DNA of 39,557 nucleotides from Clostridiales bacterium (GTDB lineage: Bacteria; Bacillota; Clostridia; Oscillospirales; Butyricicoccaceae). The DNA lies in NCBI GenBank assembly GCA_004555915.1, contig SFJM01000019.1, positions 1 through 39,557 on the forward strand. Direction: 5' to 3'. This document shows, one piece after another, positions 23,168 through 30,793 of the stretch (position 1 is its first letter; every line of letters starts with the position of its first letter). The notes under the pieces were generated by a model. It saw only the letters and a list, made by a program, of their open reading frames with translations, was not told the DNA's origin and did no database searches. The translations under genes and the position numbers were made by a program.

Positions 23168-24184
23168 ATGGCTGAATATAGATCCATTAAGGTTGAACGC
23201 GGTCCCGGTGGTTTTGGCGGCCCGCTGGTTATTACCCCGACAGAAAAGCGCAATAAGGTTATGTACATCACCGGCGGCGGCGCTGCCCCGGAATGCCTGA
23301 ATAAAATCATTGAGCTCACCGGCCTGATTCCGGTAAACGGCTTCAAGACCAATTGTCCGGAGGACGAGCTGGCACTGGTTATCATTGACTGCGGCGGCAC
23401 ACTGCGCTGCGGCATCTATCCGAAGAAGCGCATTCCCACCATCAACACCAACCCGGTTGGCAAGTCCGGCCCGCTGGCACAGTTTATTACCGAGGACATC
23501 TATGTTTCCGGTGTTACCTCCAAGCAGGTTTCCCCGGCAGCCGGAGAAGCTGCACCGGCTCCGGCAGCAGCACCGGCAGAGGAAAAGAAAGAGGACGGCG
23601 TGAAATTCACTGCCGACATGAAGGTTTCCGAGACGCTGGCAGCACAGGAAAAGAAGAGCTTCATCACCGTCATCGGCCTGGGCGTAGGCAAGGTTGTCAA
23701 TACCTTCTATCAGGCAGCACGTGATGCCATTCAGACCTGTATCACCACCCTGCTCCCGTTCATGGCATTCGTTTCCATGCTCATCGGTATCATCAACGGT
23801 TCCGGTTTCGGCGATGCGTTTGCTTCGATTCTGACCCCGCTGGCAGGCAATATTGTCGGTCTGGTGATTCTGGGCATCATCTGCTCCATTCCGGGTCTGT
23901 CCGCCCTGCTTGGCCCTGGCGCGGTTATCGCACAGATTGTCGGCACACTGGTAGGCGCAGAAATCGGAAAGGGCAATATTGCACCGCAGCTGGCACTCCC
24001 GGCACTGTTCGCTATCAATACCCAGGGTGCATGTGACTTTATCCCGGTTGGCCTGGGCCTGGCAGAAGCTGAGACCGAGACCATCGAGGTTGGTGTCCTG
24101 TCGGTTATGTACTCCCGTTTCCTGACCGGCTGGATTCGTGTCCTGATTGCCTACGCTGCAAGCTTCGGACTGTACGCTGCATAA
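23168..24184 (+). CDS. srlE: PTS glucitol/sorbitol EIIBC component
   Basis: 338 residues. The EIIB domain comes first (about 1-115; MYITGGGAAPECLNKI; cysteines in KTNCPEDE, DCGGTLRCG), with a phospho-cysteine expected among these. A flexible Ala/Pro linker (about 120-140) leads to the second membrane part of EIIC (about 165-338: LLPFMAFVSMLIGIINGSG, IVGLVILGIICSIPGLSAL, TQGACDFIPVGLGLAEAE). It phosphorylates sorbitol during uptake. A 210-nt gap with three hairpins separates it from srlB. Confidence 0.95.
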   Translation: MAEYRSIKVERGPGGFGGPLVITPTEKRNKVMYITGGGAAPECLNKIIELTGLIPVNGFKTNCPEDELALVIIDCGGTLRCGIYPKKRIPTINTNPVGKSGPLAQFITEDIYVSGVTSKQVSPAAGEAAPAPAAAPAEEKKEDGVKFTADMKVSETLAAQEKKSFITVIGLGVGKVVNTFYQAARDAIQTCITTLLPFMAFVSMLIGIINGSGFGDAFASILTPLAGNIVGLVILGIICSIPGLSALLGPGAVIAQIVGTLVGAEIGKGNIAPQLALPALFAINTQGACDFIPVGLGLAEAETETIEVGVLSVMYSRFLTGWIRVLIAYAASFGLYAA

Positions 24185-24247
24185 GGACAGTTTACACACC
24201 TTCACATCAGACAAATCCTAACCTATCTTCTATTTTCAATCCCGCAT

Positions 24248-24337
24248 GCGTGGTATCCGGACTCTCCAACCGGATATCACGCCACCCGGAAACCATCATT
24301 TTCCGGGTTACATGGACAGGGAATACTGCATTCCCTG
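24248..24337 (+). other. Three tandem hairpins between srlE and srlB
   Basis: Hairpin 1: GCGTGGTATCCGG (24248-24260) / CCGGATATCACGC (24270-24282), 13 bp with one G-U pair. Hairpin 2: ACCCGGAAA (24284-24292) / TTTCCGGGT (24300-24308), 9 bp perfect. Hairpin 3: CAGGGAAT (24317-24324) / ATTCCCTG (24330-24337), 8 bp perfect. None is followed by a T-run, so they are not intrinsic terminators. They may mark an mRNA processing or stabilising region that sets EIIC/EIIB levels against EIIA. Confidence 0.7.
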
Positions 24338-24394
24338 CCGATGCAGCCTGAAAAATAAACCAATGATTTTAATACAGTGACAGGAGGAAATATC

Positions 24395-24760
24395 ATGAAA
24401 GTAATCTATGAAAACAAGGTAAAGGCACTGGGCGTCAGTGTGGAAGAATTTAAGGATGCCGGCATGCTGATTCTGTTCGGTGACAACGCACCGGAGGAAC
24501 TGCGGGATTACTGCTATTCCGTGAGCGTCAACCCGATCAACGGCACCATTGCTCCGGGACAGACCCTGTTCTTTGACGACAATGGCTATAAGATTACCGC
24601 TGTGGGCAGCGAGGCGCCGGTAACCCTGGCAGGCCTGGGACACTGCACCGTGAATTTCAGCGGCCAGACCAATGTTGACCTGCCGGGTACCATTTATGTG
24701 GAAAACAAGCCCCAGCCGACCATTACGGAAGGTACCGTTATCCGCATTGTAGAAAACTGA
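24395..24760 (+). CDS. srlB: PTS glucitol/sorbitol EIIA component
   Basis: 121 residues from ATG 24395 (ACAGGAGGAAA upstream), about the length of E. coli SrlB. Cytoplasmic; it takes phosphate from HPr and passes it to SrlE. The conserved His lies in LAGLGHCTVNF; FDDNGYKITAVGSEA is another family segment. It is displaced from srlE by the hairpin region but in the same direction, with no promoter evident between. Confidence 0.94.
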   Translation: MKVIYENKVKALGVSVEEFKDAGMLILFGDNAPEELRDYCYSVSVNPINGTIAPGQTLFFDDNGYKITAVGSEAPVTLAGLGHCTVNFSGQTNVDLPGTIYVENKPQPTITEGTVIRIVEN

Positions 24761-24794
24761 TCTGACGCAAGAGATATGGGAGAGGATGGAGTAA

Positions 24795-26138
24795 ATGATT
24801 CAACTGAACATCAAAAATGCAGGCCTGCGTGATGGTGAACTGGAAAAAATGAAGCCGATTGTGGGCGCTGCGTATCAGACCCTGATGCAGCGCAGCGGCG
24901 CAGGCAGTGAAATGCTGGGCTGGCTGAATCTGCCGAATGAATATGACCGGGAGGAGTTTACCCGCATTCAGGCCGCTGCAAAGCGCATTCAGCAGCAGAG
25001 CGAGGTGCTGGTATCCATCGGTATCGGCGGCAGCTATCTGGGTGCACGGGCCGGCATTGAATATACCATGGGTCCCTTTGCCAACCAGCTGGCAGGCAAG
25101 CGGGACGGCGTAGAGGTATATTTTGCGGGCAGCAATATCAGCTCGGATTATGTACAGAATATTATGGACATCATCGGTGACCGTGACTTTTCCGTCAATG
25201 TCATTTCCAAGTCCGGCACAACCACCGAGCCTGCTGTGGCATTCCGCCTGTTCAAGGAAAAGCTGGAGGAAAAGTACGGCAAGGAAGGGGCAAAGCAGCG
25301 GATTTACGCCACCACCGATGCAAACAAGGGCGCACTGCGCGGCCTGGCACAGCGGGAAGGCTATGAAACCTTTGTGGTACCGGATGCCACCGGCGGACGG
25401 TTCTCCTGCCTGACTGCAGTTGGCTTGCTGCCCATGGCAGCAGCCGGCATGGACATTGCCGAAGTGATGAAGGGCTGCGGCGATGCCTGTGAGAAGTATA
25501 ACAACCCGGATCTGATGACCAATGACACCATGCTGTATGCCGCACTGCGGTTCCTCATGCTGATGAAGGGCAAGAGCGTGGAAATTCTGGCGAATTATGA
25601 GCCATCCCTGACGATGTTCGGTGAATGGTACAAGCAGCTGATGGCGGAGTCCGAGGGCAAGGATGGAAAGGGTATTTTCCCGGTATCCGCAAACTTCTCC
25701 ACGGACCTGCATTCCATTGGCCAGTTCATTCAGGACGGTGCACGCACCATGTTTGAAACCGTGCTGTGGGTAGAGGAATCCCGTCAGGATCTGACCGTAC
25801 CCCATGATCCGGAAAATGTGGACGGACTGAATTTTGCTTCCGGCCGTACCATGCAGTACATGAATGAAAAGGCAATGAAGGGTACGCTGCTGGCCCATGT
25901 GGACGGCGGTGTTCCGAACCTGATTCTGACTGTCGATAAGCTGAATGATTACACCTTCGGCGAGCTGGTATACTTCTTCTGGAAGAGCCTGGCACTGTCC
26001 GGTTATATGATCGGCGTCAATCCCTTTGACCAGCCGGGTGTTGAGGCATATAAGAAAAATATGTTTGCTCTGCTGGGCAAGCCGGGCTATGAGGATATGA
26101 AGGGCGAGCTGGAAGCACGCCTGGAGGATTTAAACTGA
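24795..26138 (+). CDS. pgi: Glucose-6-phosphate isomerase
   Basis: 447 residues, the shorter form usual in Bacillota. SIGIGGSYLGARAG binds the sugar phosphate, ISKSGTTTEPAVAFR is the second phosphate loop, and FSTDLHSIGQFIQ and PFDQPGVEAYK are the C-terminal signatures. It interconverts fructose-6-phosphate (the product of SrlD) and glucose-6-phosphate. Its place right after srlB suggests a copy dedicated to sorbitol use, or the housekeeping gene caught in this operon; no other copy is visible here. Confidence 0.95.
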   Translation: MIQLNIKNAGLRDGELEKMKPIVGAAYQTLMQRSGAGSEMLGWLNLPNEYDREEFTRIQAAAKRIQQQSEVLVSIGIGGSYLGARAGIEYTMGPFANQLAGKRDGVEVYFAGSNISSDYVQNIMDIIGDRDFSVNVISKSGTTTEPAVAFRLFKEKLEEKYGKEGAKQRIYATTDANKGALRGLAQREGYETFVVPDATGGRFSCLTAVGLLPMAAAGMDIAEVMKGCGDACEKYNNPDLMTNDTMLYAALRFLMLMKGKSVEILANYEPSLTMFGEWYKQLMAESEGKDGKGIFPVSANFSTDLHSIGQFIQDGARTMFETVLWVEESRQDLTVPHDPENVDGLNFASGRTMQYMNEKAMKGTLLAHVDGGVPNLILTVDKLNDYTFGELVYFFWKSLALSGYMIGVNPFDQPGVEAYKKNMFALLGKPGYEDMKGELEARLEDLN

Positions 26139-26139
26139 C

Positions 26140-26817
26140 ATGAAATTACTGATTGATGATGCCGATACCGGGAAAATCCGCAGATTATGGGAATATTATC
26201 CCTGTGACGGTGTGACAACCAACCCGTCGATTCTGGCAAAGTCCGGCAGGAAGCCCTATGAAGTGCTGCAGGAAATCCGTTCGATTATCGGTGCACGTGC
26301 AGATTTACATGTACAGGCGCTTTCCCGCAAATCAGATGACATGGTCGCAGAGGCCCATCGGATTGTGGAAATGCTGGGTGAAGCAACGATTGTCAAGATT
26401 CCGGCAACAGAGGAAGGCCTGCGGGCCATCCGCCTGCTGAACGGACAGGGATTTTCCATCACGGCAACAGCAATTTATACCCCCATGCAGGCATTTCTTG
26501 CGGGAAAAGCAGGCGCGGATTATGCGGCGCCCTATGTCAACCGTATTGACAATCTCAGCGGTGACGGCGTTCAGACCGCCAAAGAAATCCATGACATGTT
26601 TCAAGCCAATGGCATGAAGACACAGGTACTGGCTGCCAGCTTTAAAAATGCCAGACAGGTACTGGAGCTTGCAAAGCATGGCATCGGCGGGGCAACAGTC
26701 GGCACAGCGGTATTTGAAGCATTGCTGAACAATCCCTGTGTGGATCACGCAGTTGAGGCATTTATTACAGATTTTGAAGCATTGACCGGTGAAGGGAAAA
26801 CCATGCTTCATATCTGA
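26140..26817 (+). CDS. fsa: Fructose-6-phosphate aldolase / transaldolase-like
   Basis: 225 residues. Schiff-base Lys in TIVKIPAT (K86), GVTTNPSIL and APYVNRIDN. Gln59 (LHVQAL) and the Tyr in APYVNRI agree with E. coli FsaA (Q59, Y131), the residues that separate aldolase from transaldolase, so cleavage of fructose-6-phosphate to dihydroxyacetone and glyceraldehyde-3-phosphate is favoured. The ATG is one base after the pgi stop, with GGAGG inside pgi. With srlD this would give a short route from sorbitol to trioses. Transaldolase activity remains the alternative. Confidence 0.85.
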   Translation: MKLLIDDADTGKIRRLWEYYPCDGVTTNPSILAKSGRKPYEVLQEIRSIIGARADLHVQALSRKSDDMVAEAHRIVEMLGEATIVKIPATEEGLRAIRLLNGQGFSITATAIYTPMQAFLAGKAGADYAAPYVNRIDNLSGDGVQTAKEIHDMFQANGMKTQVLAASFKNARQVLELAKHGIGGATVGTAVFEALLNNPCVDHAVEAFITDFEALTGEGKTMLHI

Positions 26818-26910
26818 AAAAAGCACACCGTTGGTCACAATCTCTCAGATGCTGCCGGAGCAGTTCACCCGGATTGCGCCGGCAGCAACCCCGGAACAAA
26901 GATAAAAGCA

Positions 26911-26939
26911 TTGCATTTTGCCGGAAAACAGGCTAAGAT
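26911..26939 (+). promoter_or_regulatory. Promoter candidate before the ROK gene
   Basis: TTGCAT (26911-26916), 17-nt spacer, TAAGAT (26934-26939). Upstream, a hairpin GCTGCCGG (26851-26858) / CCGGCAGC (26879-26886) without a T-run lies after the aldolase gene. Confidence 0.5.
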
Positions 26940-26949
26940 ATCTTTAATA

Positions 26950-26957
26950 AAACGTTT
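26950..26957. promoter_or_regulatory. AAACGTTT site just downstream of the ROK promoter
   Basis: An 8-bp palindrome AAACGTTT at about +5 to +12 relative to the predicted start, a place where a bound protein would block transcription. It shares the core of the sites at 5144 and 14621 but lacks their GC flanks, so it may be unrelated. Confidence 0.35.
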
Positions 26958-26977
26958 ATGAAAAAGAGGTAATCTGA

Positions 26978-28123
26978 ATGTTTGCAGGCAATGCAGGAAA
27001 ACGACAAAACCAATATCGGATTCTTCAGCTGCTGCACACGGCGGAAACGCTGACCCGGCAGGATATTGCAACACAGCTGAATCTGAGTATGCCTACCACG
27101 CTGCAGAATACCAATGAACTGCTGGAATATGGTTTGCTCAAAGAATGCGGTGCCATGGAATCCACCGGCGGACGCAGGGCAAGGAAACTGGCACTGGATG
27201 AGAATATCGCCCTGGGGCTGGGGATTGATATTGAGCTGAAGCATGTGGAGCTGGTCATTACCAACCTGCGCGGAAAGGTCATGGTACAGGGAGATCTGCC
27301 GCTGCAATTCCGGGATGAAACCTCATGGTATCAGGCATTCCAGGCAGGACTGGAAGCATTTTTACAGGAGCATGAGGTGGAAACCCATCGGATTCTGGGA
27401 GCGGGGCTTTCGTTCCCGGGCATCATTGACGGTGAATCGGAAACCATCCTCCGTTCCCATATTTTTGGGCTGGAGCATGTCAGCCTGGACCGCTTCCGCG
27501 CATGTATCCCGGTTCCGCTGATTGCGGCGAATGACGCAAACTGTTCCTGCTTTGCGGAGCTGACACCGGAACAGCAGACCTATCTGTTTGTTTCGCTCAA
27601 TGAATCCGTGGGCGGTGCGCTGATGCTGGATGGAAAACTGTTTTCCGGTGACACCTGGCAGGCAGGGGAAATCGGACATATGCTGCTGGTTCCGGGCGGG
27701 AAAACCTGCTATTGCGGCAAGCATGGCTGTGTGGACCCGTATCTGTCACCCAGGGCACTGGTGCAGGAGGGACAGCAGCTGGAGGCGTTCTTCCGGCAGG
27801 TGGAAGCCGGCGATGCCGATGCATGTGCCTGCTGGGACAACTATCTGGAGCATCTGGCCATCCTGGTAACCAATCTGCGCATGCTGTGCAATACGGATAT
27901 CGTGCTTGGCGGCGCGGTTGGCACACACTTCCGGCCCTATGTGGGACAGCTGTGTGAAAAAGCCGCAAAATATGACCGGTTTTCCCGGAATATTGATTAT
28001 ATTACTGCATGCAAACGGCGGACGCATTCCTTTGCAGCCGGTGCTGCCATGCTTGCCATGGAGCAGTACCGCAGCCGTTTGCTGGAGGAAGAAATGCTGA
28101 TGAAACTGAGGACAAAACCATGA
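26978..28123 (+). CDS. ROK-family regulator (NagC/XylR type)
   Basis: 381 residues. An N-terminal winged HTH (TRQDIATQLNLSMPTTLQNTNELLEYGLL, about 27-55), then a ROK sugar-kinase fold: GLGIDIELKHVEL, GLSFPGIID, ANDANCSCFAE, NESVGGALMLDG, GEIGHMLL, and the ROK zinc motif CYCGKHGCVD. The HTH marks it as a sugar-responsive repressor rather than a kinase. Ribosome site AAGAGGT. It lies between the sorbitol genes and a HAD phosphatase/HPr pair, and its stop overlaps the HAD start. Confidence 0.9.
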   Translation: MFAGNAGKRQNQYRILQLLHTAETLTRQDIATQLNLSMPTTLQNTNELLEYGLLKECGAMESTGGRRARKLALDENIALGLGIDIELKHVELVITNLRGKVMVQGDLPLQFRDETSWYQAFQAGLEAFLQEHEVETHRILGAGLSFPGIIDGESETILRSHIFGLEHVSLDRFRACIPVPLIAANDANCSCFAELTPEQQTYLFVSLNESVGGALMLDGKLFSGDTWQAGEIGHMLLVPGGKTCYCGKHGCVDPYLSPRALVQEGQQLEAFFRQVEAGDADACACWDNYLEHLAILVTNLRMLCNTDIVLGGAVGTHFRPYVGQLCEKAAKYDRFSRNIDYITACKRRTHSFAAGAAMLAMEQYRSRLLEEEMLMKLRTKP

Positions 28124-28770
28124 AGAATGGCGCAATTTTTGATATGGATGGTCTGCTGTTTGATACAGAACGGCTCTATCAGGAAAACTGGATTGTTGTT
28201 GCAAAGGAATTTGGACAGCAGCCGCATCCGGATTTTCCCATCGCAATCTGCGGCTCCAGCGGTATCCATGCACAGGAAGTCGTACACAGGCATTATCCTT
28301 CTGTGGATGCGGCGGCCTTTATTCAAAGCTGTGTGGACAAGGTGAACGCTATTTTGCAGACTTTTGTACCGGAAAAACCGGGAGTCCATGAGATATTAAG
28401 CTATTTGCATGAAAATGGTGTTCGAATGGCGGTTGCCAGCAGCAGCATCAAACCAATGGTGGAGCATAATCTGGAGCTGGCAGGCATTGCGCAATATTTC
28501 GATGTGGTTGTCAGTGGCCAGGAGGTTGTATATGGCAAGCCGGAGCCGGATATTTTTCTGCTGGCAGCAGAACGTCTGGGATTGTCTCCGATGGATTGCT
28601 ATGTTTTTGAAGACGGCATCAACGGTGTCAAAGCCGGTTTGGCAGCAGGCTGTACCACCGTCATGATCCCGGACCTTACCCCACCGACAGAGGAACTGAA
28701 GCATGCCTGCGCAGGCATTTATTCCAGCTTGCTGGAAGCAAAGGATGCCATGCTGCAGCATGAAATATAA
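28120..28770 (+). CDS. HAD-superfamily sugar-phosphate hydrolase/mutase
   Basis: 216 residues from ATG 28120, overlapping the ROK stop (ATGA). HAD motif I IFDMDGLLFDTE (nucleophile Asp and acid/base Asp), motif II AVASSSIK, Lys in GKPEPDIFL (motif III), motif IV FEDGINGVKAG. A C1-type helical cap (about 15-80) places it with beta-phosphoglucomutase and small sugar phosphatases (YniC, GS1-like). The sugar is unknown; the neighbours suggest a hexitol- or hexose-phosphate, or detoxification of a side product. Confidence 0.88.
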   Translation: MKNGAIFDMDGLLFDTERLYQENWIVVAKEFGQQPHPDFPIAICGSSGIHAQEVVHRHYPSVDAAAFIQSCVDKVNAILQTFVPEKPGVHEILSYLHENGVRMAVASSSIKPMVEHNLELAGIAQYFDVVVSGQEVVYGKPEPDIFLLAAERLGLSPMDCYVFEDGINGVKAGLAAGCTTVMIPDLTPPTEELKHACAGIYSSLLEAKDAMLQHEI

Positions 28771-28797
28771 ACCATGATATAAAAGGAGACAAGTGAA

Positions 28798-29055
28798 ATG
28801 CAGAAATTTACGTTTACTGTGACCGATCCGGAAGGCTTCCATGCCCGTCCGGCCGGCATGTTTGTCAAGGAAGCGAAGAAATATCCCTGCACCGTGACAG
28901 TGGAAAAGGGAGACAAGCGTGCGGATGCCCGCAAGATGTTCGGCCTGATGGGCCTTGGCATCAAGGGCGGGGAAACCATCACGGTTATCACGGAAGGCGA
29001 ACAGGAGGAAACCGCTGCAGCAGAGCTGGAAGCATTCCTGAAAGCCAATCTGTAA
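28798..29055 (+). CDS. HPr-family phosphocarrier, Lys at position 46
   Basis: 85 residues. The phospho-acceptor His15 and Arg17 are present (EGFHARPAG), so transfer of phosphate from EI to EIIA is expected. The regulatory Ser46 of Bacillota HPr is replaced by Lys (ADARKMFGLMGLGIKGG), so HPr kinase could not act on it in the usual way. It is the last gene of the sorbitol/ROK/HAD cluster and probably serves the SrlB EIIA. Very similar to the HPr at 34578. Confidence 0.92.
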   Translation: MQKFTFTVTDPEGFHARPAGMFVKEAKKYPCTVTVEKGDKRADARKMFGLMGLGIKGGETITVITEGEQEETAAAELEAFLKANL

Positions 29056-29224
29056 GCCCACTCTATCTATTTTATTTATTCCAATGCTGCGCGGGGCGAC
29101 CATATCCCCTGTGCGGCAATCCGTACAATTTTTTCTGAATTTTGCACTGTAACCAACATACAAAAAATCTTACTGGAACAACGTAACACACATATATACA
29201 GGGCAAAAGGATGAAATTTGAGAT

Positions 29225-29280
29225 AAAACTGTATTGGTGAAGGTTTCTGGCGGCCTTTACCGGTGCAGTTTTATTTTTTT
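29225..29280 (+). terminator. Long intrinsic terminator
   Basis: AAAACTGTATTGGTGAAGG (29225-29243) pairs over 19 bp with CCTTTACCGGTGCAGTTTT (29254-29272), with four G-U pairs and a 10-nt loop, followed by ATTTTTTT. It ends the sorbitol-HPr transcript or a short leader RNA. Confidence 0.9.
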
Positions 29281-29376
29281 GTCCTCATGACCCGACAAGC
29301 GTGCAGGCATGCGCATAAAACCGTCATTGGCTGCTGACAATCTTTATACAATCTTAATTCCAGCGCAAAGACTTTT

Positions 29377-29406
29377 TTGCACTCTTTACAGCATTCGGCG
29401 TATGAT
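29377..29406 (+). promoter_or_regulatory. ktrB promoter candidate
   Basis: TTGCAC (29377-29382), 18-nt spacer, TATGAT (29401-29406). Confidence 0.5.
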
Positions 29407-29446
29407 AATAAAAACAGAATAAAGAAGAATAAAGGAGTTATTGACT

Positions 29447-30781
29447 GTGCGTGCGTTATTTCAAAACCCCAGGCACATAACCTCATTTCAGATTATTATA
29501 TTGGGCTTTGCGGGTGTCATTTTATTTGGTGCGCTGCTGCTGATGCTGCCGGTTTCCAGCCAGGCCGGGCAGGTGACACCCTTTCCGGACAGCCTGTTTA
29601 CCGCAACCTCGGCGGTATGTGTCACCGGACTGGTGCTGCATGATACGGCGACCTACTGGTCCGGTTTTGGACAGGGTGTTATTCTGCTGCTGATTCAGAT
29701 TGGCGGCATGGGTGTCATCACGGTAGCGGTGGCGATTACCATTATTTCCGGCAGGAGAATATCCCTGATGCAGCGCAGTACCATGCAGGAGGCGATTGCA
29801 GCGCCAAAGGTTGGCGGTATTGTCCGTCTGACCGGCTTTATTATCCGGAGCACGCTGGTGCTGGAGCTTCTGGGAGCTGCCGTTATGGCACCGGTATTTT
29901 ACCGGGATTTCGGCCTGCGGGGATTGTGGATGGCATTGTTTCATTCGATTTCCGCATTCTGCAATGCCGGCTTTGACCTGATGGGAACAAGGGCGCATTT
30001 TTCCTCTCTTACCTCCTATGAGAGCAATCCGGTTATCAATATTACCATTATGCTGCTGATTGTCATTGGCGGCATGGGCTTTCTCACCTGGGAGGACATC
30101 CGGACCAACCGGCAGCATCTGCGCAAATACCGGATGCAGAGCAAGGTCATCCTGTGTACCATGTCCATTCTGCTGCTTGTCCCGGCGGTATATTTTTTCT
30201 TTTTTGAGCTGGATGGCATGCCCATGCAGGCCAGACTGCTGGGTTCCATGTTCCAGTCGGTTACGCCGAGAACGGCAGGCTTTAACACGGTCGATCTGAC
30301 GCAGATGAATGAGGCAGGACAATTTATCATCATCATGCTGATGCTGATCGGCGGTTCTCCCGGCTCCACGGCAGGCGGCATGAAACTTACCACGCTGGCG
30401 GTGCTGTTTGCAACAGCCAGCGCCACCTTCTGCCGGAAGGAGAACGCACATCTCTTTGGCAGGCGGATTGGTGATTCTGTCATCAAGCATGCAGCGACGA
30501 TTTTTCTGATGTATATTACCCTGTTCCTGACAGGTGGTGTGGTCATCAGTATCGCGGAGTCCCTTCCCATGTTAACCTGTCTGTTTGAGACGGCTTCGGC
30601 CATTGGTACCGTAGGGCTTACTTTGGGCATTACACCGCAGCTGGGACAGCTGTCACAGCTGATTTTGATTGTCCTGATGTTTTTGGGACGGGTAGGCGGC
30701 CTGACGCTGATTTTTGCAGCCCTTTCGGGTACACGGAGAAAGGTATCCATGCTGCCGCAGGAGAATATTACAGTTGGATAA
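29447..30781 (+). CDS. ktrB: Potassium transporter membrane subunit KtrB/TrkH
   Basis: 444 residues from GTG 29447, chosen because AAAGGAG (29431) lies 9 nt upstream; TTG 29441 in the same frame is too close to it. About eight membrane helices and the four selectivity-filter loops of the Trk/Ktr family: TSAVCVTGL, ISAFCNAGF, VTPRTAGFN and ASAIGTVGLT. It forms the K+ (often Na+-coupled) channel-like pore, gated by the cytoplasmic KtrA ring encoded 12 nt downstream. Confidence 0.95.
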   Translation: MRALFQNPRHITSFQIIILGFAGVILFGALLLMLPVSSQAGQVTPFPDSLFTATSAVCVTGLVLHDTATYWSGFGQGVILLLIQIGGMGVITVAVAITIISGRRISLMQRSTMQEAIAAPKVGGIVRLTGFIIRSTLVLELLGAAVMAPVFYRDFGLRGLWMALFHSISAFCNAGFDLMGTRAHFSSLTSYESNPVINITIMLLIVIGGMGFLTWEDIRTNRQHLRKYRMQSKVILCTMSILLLVPAVYFFFFELDGMPMQARLLGSMFQSVTPRTAGFNTVDLTQMNEAGQFIIIMLMLIGGSPGSTAGGMKLTTLAVLFATASATFCRKENAHLFGRRIGDSVIKHAATIFLMYITLFLTGGVVISIAESLPMLTCLFETASAIGTVGLTLGITPQLGQLSQLILIVLMFLGRVGGLTLIFAALSGTRRKVSMLPQENITVG

Positions 30782-30793
30782 AGGTGATAGTAT

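Larger units (their letters stand above)
29056..29446 (+). other. Intergenic region before ktrB (terminator and promoter only)
   Basis: No gene is seen in these 391 nt. They hold a long intrinsic terminator (29225-29280) about 170 nt after the HPr stop and a promoter at 29377-29406. TTACTG, 17 nt, TATATA at about 29170-29198 might be a further promoter just before the terminator, which would give a very short transcript. No c-di-AMP riboswitch, common ahead of Ktr genes in Bacillota, was recognised. Confidence 0.5.

Noticed and set aside
23150..24214. 354-codon minus-strand open frame opposite srlE
   Set aside because: Composition is a reverse image of srlE, with no recognisable domain. The similar long antisense frames over pgi (24738-25898) and the kinase (32449-33603) were dropped for the same reason.
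24248..24337. Hairpins between srlE and srlB as a transcription terminator
   Set aside because: No stem is followed by a T-run, and srlB has no evident promoter of its own.
29056..29446. Possible c-di-AMP riboswitch before ktrB
   Set aside because: Gene context fits, but the conserved riboswitch segments were not recognised; only a terminator and promoter can be supported.
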